From Gallionella sp. (GTDB taxonomy: Bacteria; Pseudomonadota; Gammaproteobacteria; Burkholderiales; Gallionellaceae), in assembly GCA_024654105.1 (NCBI GenBank), contig JANLID010000319.1, positions 1-7,806 on the forward strand: DNA of 7,806 nucleotides, read 5' to 3'. Positions 1-5,427 of this stretch are shown here, in pieces (position 1 is the first letter of the stretch; each line of letters begins with the position of its first letter). A program made the position numbers and the translations under genes. The notes beneath the pieces were generated by a model, which did not search any database, was not told the origin of the DNA, and was given only the letters and a program-made list of their open reading frames with translations.

Positions 1-307
1 GTGGTGAGGCGTTGGCCTCACCACTCTTGACCAGATCGATGCTGACGCGCATCGAGGAATCTTTTTTGCCGCGCATGACGGATTGCGGCGACTCGTCCAT
101 CCCCACCACTTCGCTGGCAGAACGGATGCGTAAATGGGAACTCACCTGTGCGCCCAGGGCGCGCAGCTCGGCTTCGATGGCATCGGAAATCCCCACCAGA
201 AGGATGGTATCGCCGGGAGAATGCTTCAGATAATCGACCGCGGCACGAACGGTAACCGCCGTACCATGGTCGCCTCCCATCGCGTCTATGGCCAATGTGA
301 TATCCAC
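1..307 (-). CDS. plsX: PlsX, phosphate acyltransferase (N-terminal part, cut by window edge)
   Basis: First 102 codons of PlsX, the peripheral membrane enzyme that converts acyl-ACP and phosphate to acyl-phosphate, the donor for PlsY in phosphatidic acid synthesis. The reading begins MDITLAIDAMGGDHG, the family's N-terminal signature (AxDxMGGDxG). Further in, residues 70-88 (MDESPQSVMRGKKDSSMR) match the conserved block with the RxKKxSSM pattern. The start is GTG at 305-307, chosen because it aligns exactly with the family N-terminus; no in-frame ATG is near, and a GGGGA stretch lies about ten bases upstream. The gene runs off the left end, so roughly the last two thirds are missing. It follows rpmF in the same direction, as in the E. 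coli yceD-rpmF-plsX-fab cluster, but a strong terminator hairpin separates the two. Identity is secure; the amount of read-through into plsX is unknown. Confidence 0.95.
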   Translation of the reverse strand, partial: MDITLAIDAMGGDHGTAVTVRAAVDYLKHSPGDTILLVGISDAIEAELRALGAQVSSHLRIRSASEVVGMDESPQSVMRGKKDSSMRVSIDLVKSGEANASP

Positions 308-340
308 TAAGCGATTCCCCGGTAAAAAAACAGGAATAGA

Positions 341-376
341 AAAGAAAACGCAGCCGGCCATAACGGCCGGCTGCGT
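341..376 (-). terminator. Rho-independent terminator between rpmF and plsX
   Basis: Positions 348-376 form a perfect 12-bp stem (ACGCAGCCGGCC on the minus strand) with a 5-nt loop at 360-364. On the minus strand the stem is followed directly by a T-rich tract (TTTTCTTT, 348-341). This is a textbook intrinsic terminator for transcripts leaving rpmF. It lies inside the 80-nt rpmF-plsX gap, so it probably acts as a partial terminator that makes more L32 than PlsX mRNA, or plsX has a further promoter. No clear promoter is visible between it and plsX. Confidence 0.85.
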
Positions 377-387
377 AACTTGAGTGC

Positions 388-567
388 TTACTCGCCCTTG
401 ATCTTGACTACCTTTTTGCCACGATAAAAGCCGCTGGGGCTGATGTGGTGACGCAAATGGTTTTCGCCCGTGGTCGGCTCAATCGCTGTCGCCGGGTTGG
501 TCAAAAAATCATGGGCGCGGTGCATACCGCGCTTGGACGGGGATTTTTTATTCTGTTGAACTGCCAT
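388..567 (-). CDS. rpmF: 50S ribosomal protein L32
   Basis: A 59-residue protein starting MAVQQNKKSPSKRGMHRAHD, the conserved L32 N-terminus, with the typical C-terminal GFYRGKKV motif at about residues 47-53. L32 binds 23S rRNA in the large subunit. It is of the cysteine-free type seen in E. coli: no CxxC zinc pair is present. Length is normal for the family (56-60). The ATG at 565-567 is preceded by a perfect AGGAGG (572-577) with short 4-nt spacing. It lies 30 nt downstream of yceD, with which it is presumably co-transcribed from the promoter at 1120-1148. It is too short to stand out by length alone, but the identity is unambiguous. Confidence 0.98.
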   Translation of the reverse strand: MAVQQNKKSPSKRGMHRAHDFLTNPATAIEPTTGENHLRHHISPSGFYRGKKVVKIKGE

Positions 568-597
568 GATGCCTCCTAAATAAAACCAGTTAACTAA

Positions 598-1110
598 CTA
601 CGCATTACGTTTCAATTTCGCCAGAATCGCAAAAGGATTTTTTTCTTCCTCATGCGTATCTCCGCTACCTGTCGCCTGGCAAGCCCCCAGTTCATGCCGG
701 GGCGCGATTGGCAGGCTCAACAAAATTTCTTCTTCCAGCAGATCCAGCACATCCAGATGCGCGTCTGCCAGAATGCTGTCGAACGCTTCTTCCTCACCGC
801 CTGTAACGTTTTCATCCAGTGCATCCAGGCTTGCCTGATCACACAGCATCAGGCGCACATCGAGGTGAACCGGATAATCCATTGCATTCAGGCAACGCTG
901 GCAACGCAACTGGCATTGCCCCGTGATACTGACATCCAGCAACGGGTCGCCTCGACTATCCAAGCCGCCTCGCACTGTATAACTTAAAATCCCCTGCGGG
1001 TTTTCCAGTGCATCCAGCAAACGCGGCAACTCGGCAACCGGCACTTCGCCGCTTATTTGCCGGCCATTCCCGGCAAAATCCAGGCTATCGATGAAAGGCC
1101 GTGCGAACAT
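598..1110 (-). CDS. yceD: YceD/DUF177 family protein, 23S rRNA accumulation protein
   Basis: 170 residues. YceD (DUF177) proteins are linked in E. coli and plants to 23S rRNA accumulation or processing; the biochemical activity is not settled. Visible family marks are a Cys cluster at C66, C70 and C73 (CQLRCQRC), an acidic stretch around residues 105-130 (GGEEEAFD, DLLEEEILLSLPIAPRH), a further Cys at 144, and the C-terminal NPFAILAKLKRN block. The start MFARPFIDSL is chosen because it matches the usual beginning of the betaproteobacterial family; a longer in-frame extension would run back through the divergent maf gene and is judged spurious. No Shine-Dalgarno is seen before this ATG, and the predicted transcription start is only about three bases upstream, so translation may be leaderless. 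It is first gene of the yceD-rpmF-plsX operon, divergent from maf, the same arrangement as yceF/yceD in E. coli. Confidence 0.92.
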   Translation of the reverse strand: MFARPFIDSLDFAGNGRQISGEVPVAELPRLLDALENPQGILSYTVRGGLDSRGDPLLDVSITGQCQLRCQRCLNAMDYPVHLDVRLMLCDQASLDALDENVTGGEEEAFDSILADAHLDVLDLLEEEILLSLPIAPRHELGACQATGSGDTHEEEKNPFAILAKLKRNA

Positions 1111-1129
1111 GAGGCGCGCATGATATATT
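1101..1129 (+). promoter_or_regulatory. Candidate promoter for maf, overlapping the yceD promoter
   Basis: On the plus strand TATATT (1124-1129) matches five of six -10 bases, but the hexamer 17 nt upstream (GTGCGA, 1101-1106) is a poor -35. If used, it overlaps the -10 element of the divergent yceD promoter, so the two would compete for RNA polymerase. The maf-methyltransferase pair needs a promoter somewhere here, but this assignment is weak. Confidence 0.25.
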
Positions 1130-1148
1130 TTTCGCTGCTCCCTGTCAA
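1120..1148 (-). promoter_or_regulatory. Sigma-70 promoter for yceD-rpmF(-plsX)
   Basis: On the minus strand a perfect -35 box TTGACA (1148-1143) is separated by exactly 17 nt from TATCAT (1125-1120), which matches five of six -10 consensus bases. The expected start point is near 1113 (range about 1111-1115), only a few bases before the yceD ATG at 1110. The site fills the 56-nt divergent gap with maf. Confidence 0.8.
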
Positions 1149-1166
1149 AAATCCTAAGGAATATCC

Positions 1167-1751
1167 TTGAATTCTCAGTTGCTTGTCCTCGCCTCCACCT
1201 CGGTTTACCGCAGCGAACTCCTCCAGCGCCTGCAACTTCCCTTCGAAACTGCCGCACCCGAAGTGGATGAAACTCCCTTGCCGGGCGAATCCGCGCGCGC
1301 CACCTCGCTGCGGCTGGCACAGGAAAAGTCCCGCGCTGTCGCCACCGTCTACCCCGATGCGTTGATCATCGGCTCCGATCAGGTTGCCCTATTGGATGGT
1401 CAGCCAATCGGCAAACCGCTCACCCACGACAATGCATTCAGGCAGTTATGCACTATGCGTGACAAGACCACCATTTTCTACACCGCGCTCGCGCTGCTGA
1501 ATAGCAAGACTGGCAGAATGCAAGCCGAAGTTGCGGAGAATCACGTCACCTTGCGCGACCTCAGCGATGCGGAGATCGAGGGCTATCTGCTCAAGGAACA
1601 GCCCTACCACTGCGCGGGCAGCGCGAAATCCGAGGGATTGGGCATTGCACTGATGAGCCGGATGGCCGGCGATGACCCGAACGCGCTGGTCGGCCTGCCG
1701 CTGATTCTGCTGACCGAAATGCTGCGCCGCGAGAACGTGCGCCTGTTCTAG
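1167..1751 (+). CDS. yceF: Maf-family nucleotide pyrophosphatase, YceF type (7-methyl-GTP pyrophosphatase)
   Basis: 194 residues, full family length. Maf proteins hydrolyse non-canonical nucleoside triphosphates to monophosphates; the YceF subgroup prefers 7-methyl-GTP and is thought to clean the nucleotide pool. Visible motifs: LVLASTSVYRSELLQRL (residues 6-22, substrate-binding loop), PEVDETP (31-37), IIGSDQV with the likely catalytic Asp71 (67-73), GKPLT (82-86), FYTALALLN (104-112), and HCAGSAKSEGLGI (148-160) followed by GDDPNALVGLPL (168-179). These match E. coli YceF more closely than YhdE. The start is TTG at 1167, supported by AAGGA six bases upstream (1156-1160) and by alignment to the family N-terminus. 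The gene is divergent from yceD, as in E. coli, and ends 2 nt before the methyltransferase gene, so the two are probably translationally coupled. Confidence 0.93.
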   Translation: MNSQLLVLASTSVYRSELLQRLQLPFETAAPEVDETPLPGESARATSLRLAQEKSRAVATVYPDALIIGSDQVALLDGQPIGKPLTHDNAFRQLCTMRDKTTIFYTALALLNSKTGRMQAEVAENHVTLRDLSDAEIEGYLLKEQPYHCAGSAKSEGLGIALMSRMAGDDPNALVGLPLILLTEMLRRENVRLF

Positions 1752-1753
1752 GC

Positions 1754-2470
1754 ATGAGCCACGGAACGTTGTACCTCATTCCCTGCACGCTGGGCGACAC
1801 GCCCGCCACACAGGTATTGCCGCAACACACCATCGACATTGCGCGCAAGTTAAAACACTTCGTAGTGGAACACCCTAAAACCGCACGTCAGTTTCTTTCC
1901 GTGCTCAAGCATGAGCAGCCGATCCAGTCGCTACACTTCGCTGCACTCAACGAACATACCGCAGCCACGGAACTCACCGAATTGCTTGCGCCGCTGCTGG
2001 CCGGTGAGGATGTCGGCATCATCTCCGAGGCGGGCTGTCCTGGTATCGCCGATCCCGGCGCGGAATTGGTCAGCCTGGCGCATCGCCATGGCATCCGCGT
2101 CGCGCCTTTGGTCGGCCCCTCCTCCATTCTGCTGGCGCTGATGGCTTCCGGTCTGAATGGCCAACGCTTCGCCTTTCACGGCTATCTTCCTATTCCGGAG
2201 ACCGAAAGAAACAAGACGATTGTCGCACTGGAAACAGAATCTGCACGGCATCATCAAACGCAACTATTCATCGAAACGCCATATCGTAACGAAAAGCTGT
2301 TTAGCGCCTTACTCGCCCATTGTCGTCCGCAAACATTGCTGTGCGTTGCCAGCGACATCACTTTGCTCCATGAGCAGATTCGAACGCGCCCCATCGCGCA
2401 ATGGAAATCGCAACCGGCTCCGCAGTTAAATAAACGTCCCAGTCTGTTTTTGCTGCTCGCAGCGAGTTAA
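1754..2470 (+). CDS. RsmI-like SAM-dependent methyltransferase (tetrapyrrole methylase fold)
   Basis: 238 residues, shorter than genuine RsmI (about 280-290). The fold is the tetrapyrrole (corrin/porphyrin) methylase family, COG0313-like. Motifs: GTLYLIPCTLGD (4-15, the glycine-containing first strand), VGIISEAGCPGIADPG (87-102, equivalent to RsmI's SDAGTPxISDPG), PLVGPSSILLALMASGL (118-134, SAM-binding segment), RFAFHGYLP (138-146), and FIETPYRNEKL (172-182, equivalent to RsmI FYESxHR). RsmI 2'-O-methylates C1402 of 16S rRNA, but this protein departs from it at several signature positions. It therefore looks like the paralogue often found beside maf in Betaproteobacteria, whose substrate I do not know. 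It begins 2 nt after the maf stop with no strong ribosome binding site, implying coupling. dksA follows 69 nt downstream with its own likely promoter. Confidence 0.85.
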   Translation: MSHGTLYLIPCTLGDTPATQVLPQHTIDIARKLKHFVVEHPKTARQFLSVLKHEQPIQSLHFAALNEHTAATELTELLAPLLAGEDVGIISEAGCPGIADPGAELVSLAHRHGIRVAPLVGPSSILLALMASGLNGQRFAFHGYLPIPETERNKTIVALETESARHHQTQLFIETPYRNEKLFSALLAHCRPQTLLCVASDITLLHEQIRTRPIAQWKSQPAPQLNKRPSLFLLLAAS

Positions 2471-2475
2471 TTTAG

Positions 2476-2504
2476 TTGCCCAGAGTCACACTTTCTGGTA
2501 TTAA
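2476..2504 (+). promoter_or_regulatory. dksA: Candidate promoter for dksA
   Basis: TTGCCC (2476-2481, four of six -35 bases) lies 17 nt before TATTAA (2499-2504, four of six -10 bases). TGG directly precedes the -10, giving an extended -10 (TGn). The spacing and the position just after the methyltransferase stop suggest dksA has its own transcript with a leader of about 28 nt. Confidence 0.5.
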
Positions 2505-2539
2505 AGCGCACTTTATTTTTATCCCGTTGGAGAAGCACA

Positions 2540-2962
2540 ATGCCAGTACAGCCACATAAGCCTGCCGCCACTTACAAAACCAAGAAGGGCGAGGCCTACA
2601 TGAATTCCAGGCAGCTCGATCATTTCCGTAAAATTTTGAATGAAATCAAGGCTGGATTGGGCGAGGATATCGACCGTACAGTGCATACGATGCAGGACGA
2701 GGCAACCATATTTGCAGATCCAAATGACCGTGCCACGCAAGAATCGGACATGGGGCTGGAGTTACGCAACCGTGATCGCGAACGCAAACTAATCAAGAAG
2801 ATCAATGAAATGCTCGCCAAAATTGATGCCGGCGACTATGGCTATTGTGATAATTGTGGGATCGAGATTGGCTTAAACCGTCTTGAGGCAAGACCAACTG
2901 CCACGCTATGTATCGACTGCAAAACCCTGGACGAAATCCGTGAAAAGCAAATTGCGAAATAA
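2540..2962 (+). CDS. dksA: RNA polymerase-binding transcription factor DksA
   Basis: 140 residues. DksA enters the RNA polymerase secondary channel and, with ppGpp, represses stable RNA promoters and activates biosynthetic ones. The coiled-coil tip carries the essential DxxDxA motif as D60-P-N-D63-R-A65. The C4 zinc finger is intact at C103, C106, C124 and C127, followed by the C-terminal helix ending EIREKQIAK. LELRNRDRERKLIKKI (73-88) is almost identical to the E. coli second coiled-coil helix. It is about ten residues shorter than the E. coli protein, all at the N-terminus. The ATG at 2540 has GGAG 7 nt upstream (2529-2532); Met21 with GGCGAGG before it is a possible alternative but would lose part of the conserved N-terminal segment. 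The gene's last bases and stop codon form one arm and the centre of a long palindrome. It converges on pnp. Confidence 0.97.
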   Translation: MPVQPHKPAATYKTKKGEAYMNSRQLDHFRKILNEIKAGLGEDIDRTVHTMQDEATIFADPNDRATQESDMGLELRNRDRERKLIKKINEMLAKIDAGDYGYCDNCGIEIGLNRLEARPTATLCIDCKTLDEIREKQIAK

Positions 2963-2980
2963 TATTTCGCAATTTGCTTT
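2944..2980. repeat. 37-nt palindrome centred on the dksA stop codon
   Basis: Positions 2944-2961 and 2963-2980 are exact reverse complements around base 2962, the last base of the dksA TAA. As RNA this allows a 17-bp stem with a three-base loop (AAT). The left arm is coding sequence for the last residues of DksA (EKQIAK, conserved in E. coli), so the right arm looks like an inverted copy of the gene end. No T-tract follows, so it is not a standard terminator. It could stabilise the mRNA 3' region or affect termination of translation. Confidence 0.9.
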
Positions 2981-3029
2981 CGGTGAAGACTAACATGTGC
3001 GCAGCACATGTTATGTCGTAGCCAAAAGC
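2976..3029 (+). other. Long hairpin of repeat unit 1 downstream of dksA
   Basis: The inner stem TAACATGTGC (2991-3000) pairs with 3004-3013 across a GCA loop. Beyond a one-base bulge, GAC (2988-2990) pairs with GTC (3015-3017). GCTTT/CGG (2976-2983) can pair loosely with 3021-3029 (GCCAAAAGC). The GCTTT at 2976-2980 is also the outer end of the dksA stop-codon palindrome, so the two structures compete for the same bases. Drawn on the dksA transcript strand. Confidence 0.6.
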
Positions 3030-3045
3030 ACAACAAAATAGTTCG

Positions 3046-3112
3046 CGATCTGTTTTCGGCGCAGGCTTACATGTGCGCAGCACATGTAAGCCTGAGCCGG
3101 AGAAAACAGTCG
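3046..3112 (+). other. Long hairpin of repeat unit 2 downstream of dksA
   Basis: A perfect 14-bp inner stem, AGGCTTACATGTGC (3063-3076) with 3080-3093 across a GCA loop, continues outward. GGC pairs with GCC past a mismatch, then CTGTTTTC (3050-3057) pairs with GAAAACAG (3102-3109) past a three-base bulge, and CGA (3046-3048) with TCG (3110-3112) past a single bulged T. This is a roughly 67-nt near-continuous hairpin on the dksA transcript strand, followed 19 nt later by the terminator stem region. Confidence 0.75.
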
Positions 3113-3130
3113 TTTGAACAATTATGTAAC

Positions 3131-3164
3131 AAAAAGCCCCGCCAGTTTTGGCGGGGCTTTTTTT
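3131..3164. terminator. Bidirectional rho-independent terminator between dksA and pnp
   Basis: GCCCCGCCA (3136-3144) pairs perfectly with 3149-3157 over a GTTT loop. On the plus strand seven T follow (3158-3164); on the minus strand the five A at 3131-3135 give a T-run. It therefore serves both the dksA transcript and the convergent pnp transcript. The A- and T-runs can also extend the stem by five pairs. Confidence 0.93.
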
Positions 3165-3241
3165 GATGGTTGAAAGCTTATTCCATTTCTCAATCAATAG
3201 TGAAATCGTAGGGTTATTGCTGTTTTGAAAGAGAAATGAAA

Positions 3242-5359
3242 TTACTCGGCAGCGTTAGCCGAAGCGGCTTCCGGTGCAGGCAGCAGTACCTTCATGCTCA
3301 GCTTCATGCGTCCCTTGTCGTCAACTTCCAGCACCTTAACCCTGACGATCTGACCTTCCTTCAAGTGGTCTGACACGACATTAACGCGTTCGTGGGCAAT
3401 CTGCGAGATATGCAGCAAGCCGTCTTTGCCAGGCAACACGTTGACCAAGGCGCCAAAGTCGAGCAACTTGACCACCGGGCCTTCGTAGATTTTTCCGACT
3501 TCCACGTCCGCCACGATATCTTCGATGCGCTTCCTGGCCAATTCACCCGCTTCGCCACTGACGCAAGAGATCGTGATGTTACCGCTGTCATCGATGTCGA
3601 TAGTCGTGCCGGTTTCCTCGGTCAAAGCGCGAATGACCGCACCGCCCTTGCCGATCACATCGCGAATTTTTTCCGGATTGATCTTCATCTTGATCATGCG
3701 TGGCGCAAAATCGGATACCTCGGTGCGCGCTTGCGGCATCGCCTGTTTCATCAGGCCAAGGATGTGCATACGCCCTTCGCGTGCCTGGGTCAGCGCGGCC
3801 TGCATGATGTCGCGGGTGATGCCGTTGATCTTGATGTCCATTTGCAGCGCGGTCACTCCGGCCTCGGTGCCGGCCACCTTGAAGTCCATGTCGCCCAGAT
3901 GATCCTCGTCGCCGAGAATATCGGTCAGCACCGCGAAACGGTTGCCTTCCTTGATCAGACCCATCGCGATACCCGCCACATGCGCCTTGAGCGGCACGCC
4001 GGCATCCAGCATCGACAAACAGCCTCCGCATACCGAAGCCATCGAGCTGGAACCGTTCGATTCGGTGATTTCCGACACCACGCGGATCGCATAACCGAAA
4101 TCTTCTTCGCTGGGTAGTACCGCAACCAATGCGCGCTTGGCCAAACGGCCATGCCCGATTTCGCGGCGCTTGGGCGAACCGACGCGACCGGTTTCACCGG
4201 TGGAATACGGCGGGAAGTTGTAGTGCAGCATGAAACGGTCGGTGTATTCGCCTTGCAGCGCGTCAATTCTCTGCGCGTCACGCATACTGCCCAAGGTCGC
4301 CACCACGATGGCCTGTGTTTCGCCGCGGGTAAACAATGAGGAACCGTGGGTGCGCGGCAATACGCCGTTGCGGATCGTGATCGGGCGCACGGTACGGGTG
4401 TCGCGGCCATCGATGCGCGGTTCGCCGCTCAGGATTTGCCCGCGCACGATTTTGGCTTCCAGAGTGCTAAACAAGTCGCTGACGTGATTCTTCTGGCCGG
4501 GAGCGGATTCCGGCGTGATGACAGCCGCCATCACTTTGTCACGAATCGCGTTCACCGCATCGGTGCGCGCCTGCTTGGAGCGGATCGCATAAGCCTGCCC
4601 AAGCTCGGCTTCGGCCAGGCTGGCAATCTGCGCAATCAAGGCTTCATCCTTTGCGGGCGGAGCCCAATCCCAGGCCGGTGCGCCGACCGCATCGGCCATT
4701 TCGTTGATCGCCCGAATCACCACCTGCATCTGTTCATGGCCGAACATCACCGCGCCCAGCATCACGTCTTCCGGCAATTGCTGCGCTTCAGACTCGACCA
4801 TCAGCACGGCGCGCTCGGTACCGGCGACCACCAGATCCAGTTGCGAAGTCGCAAGTTCCGTCGCGGTCGGGTTAAGCAGGTATTGACCATCGGCATAACC
4901 CACGCGCGCTGCGGCGATCGGGCCATCGAACGGGATGCCGGAGATTGCCAGTGCGGCAGACGCGCCAATCATGGCGGGGATATCGGAATCGATCTCGCTA
5001 TCCGAAGACATCACCGTTGCGATAATTTGGACTTCATTGTAGAAGCCTTCCGGAAACAGCGGGCGTAACGGGCGATCGATCAAACGGCAAGTCAGGATTT
5101 CCTTCTCGCGCAAAGCACCTTCGCGTTTAAAAAACCCACCGGGAATCTTGCCCGCAGCGTAAGTTTTCTCCTGGTAATCCACGGTCATCGGGAAGAAATC
5201 CTGATCAGGCTTGGCATCCTTCTTGCCGACCACCGTGACCAACACCATGGTGTCGTCCAGGCTGACCATCACCGCACCGCTGGCTTGGCGCGCGATTTCA
5301 CCGGTTTCCAGGGTGAGTTGATGGTTGCCGAACGTTAATGTTTTTTTATAGTGACTCAA
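3242..5359 (-). CDS. pnp: Polynucleotide phosphorylase (PNPase)
   Basis: 705 residues from the chosen start. PNPase degrades RNA 3' to 5' by phosphorolysis as a ring-shaped trimer and is usually part of the RNA degradosome. The order is first RNase PH domain, helical linker, second RNase PH domain, KH and S1. ILGDEDHLGDMDFKVAGT holds the catalytic aspartates at 484 and 490 (E. coli 486 and 492). The KH domain has the GKGG loop at 570-573 in RDVIGKGGAVIRAL. S1 starts near residue 619 with VEVGKIYEGPVV and includes GKDGLLHISQIA. The start is TTG at 5357-5359 (reading SHYKKTLTFGNHQ), chosen for the AGAGAGGT five bases upstream (5372-5365) and for agreement with the family N-terminus. In-frame ATGs at 5383 and 5401 lack a ribosome binding site and lie within a hairpin. 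It follows rpsO, as in most bacteria, and its leader may serve autoregulation. Confidence 0.97.
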   Translation of the reverse strand: MSHYKKTLTFGNHQLTLETGEIARQASGAVMVSLDDTMVLVTVVGKKDAKPDQDFFPMTVDYQEKTYAAGKIPGGFFKREGALREKEILTCRLIDRPLRPLFPEGFYNEVQIIATVMSSDSEIDSDIPAMIGASAALAISGIPFDGPIAAARVGYADGQYLLNPTATELATSQLDLVVAGTERAVLMVESEAQQLPEDVMLGAVMFGHEQMQVVIRAINEMADAVGAPAWDWAPPAKDEALIAQIASLAEAELGQAYAIRSKQARTDAVNAIRDKVMAAVITPESAPGQKNHVSDLFSTLEAKIVRGQILSGEPRIDGRDTRTVRPITIRNGVLPRTHGSSLFTRGETQAIVVATLGSMRDAQRIDALQGEYTDRFMLHYNFPPYSTGETGRVGSPKRREIGHGRLAKRALVAVLPSEEDFGYAIRVVSEITESNGSSSMASVCGGCLSMLDAGVPLKAHVAGIAMGLIKEGNRFAVLTDILGDEDHLGDMDFKVAGTEAGVTALQMDIKINGITRDIMQAALTQAREGRMHILGLMKQAMPQARTEVSDFAPRMIKMKINPEKIRDVIGKGGAVIRALTEETGTTIDIDDSGNITISCVSGEAGELARKRIEDIVADVEVGKIYEGPVVKLLDFGALVNVLPGKDGLLHISQIAHERVNVVSDHLKEGQIVRVKVLEVDDKGRMKLSMKVLLPAPEAASANAAE

Positions 5360-5381
5360 GATAGACCTCTCTGTGGATGGC

Positions 5382-5401
5382 ATGGCGCGCAATCGCGCCA
5401 T
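5382..5401 (-). promoter_or_regulatory. Hairpin in the pnp leader
   Basis: ATGGCGCG (5382-5389) and CGCGCCAT (5394-5401) form a perfect 8-bp, GC-rich stem with a four-base loop, ending about ten bases before the pnp Shine-Dalgarno. In E. coli the pnp leader hairpin is cut by RNase III and then used by PNPase to repress itself. This hairpin is much shorter, so equivalent function is only an inference. Confidence 0.55.
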
Positions 5402-5424
5402 ACGTTATGACCATACGTTTATGA
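5398..5424. repeat. Tandem 13/14-nt repeat in the rpsO-pnp spacer
   Basis: CCATACGTTATGA (5398-5410) is directly followed by CCATACGTTTATGA (5411-5424), differing by one inserted T. Each copy holds a small inverted repeat (CATA...TATG on the minus strand). The first copy overlaps the outer end of the pnp leader hairpin. It may be a protein-binding site, an RNA element or a simple slippage duplication. Confidence 0.75.
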
Positions 5425-5427
5425 CAA

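Larger units (their letters stand above)
2966..3117. repeat. Two tandem 76-nt units downstream of dksA
   Basis: The units start at 2966 and 3042 (both TTCGC). Comparing 2966-3013 with 3042-3089 without gaps gives 40 of 48 identical bases, including a completely identical 19-nt core (2993-3011 and 3069-3087). The 3' halves have diverged more. Each unit is itself an inverted repeat. Of the eight differences, the two at 2992/3012 versus 3068/3088 are paired with each other (A-T replaced by T-A), which keeps the stem. I do not recognise the element from any named family such as REP or ERIC. Confidence 0.85.

Noticed and set aside
1111..1320. 70-residue N-terminal extension of yceD
   Set aside because: It would read antisense through the start of maf, its Arg/Ala-rich composition is typical of shadow translation, and the yceD promoter lies inside it.
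2944..2980. dksA stop-codon palindrome as a rho-independent terminator
   Set aside because: The stem is AT-rich and no T-run follows. The real terminator is the GC-rich hairpin with T-tract at 3131-3164.
2966..3117. CRISPR array or phage attachment site
   Set aside because: There are only two diverged units in direct tandem, without unique spacers, cas genes, an integrase or a tRNA nearby.
3392..4117. 241-codon open frame on the plus strand within pnp
   Set aside because: Antisense shadow of pnp, with the composition expected from the complement of a GC-rich gene. pnp itself is unambiguous here.
5360..5401. Upstream ATG starts for pnp (5401 and 5383)
   Set aside because: Neither has a ribosome binding site, both fall in the leader hairpin, and the added residues do not fit the family. 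The TTG at 5359 has a good site and aligns.
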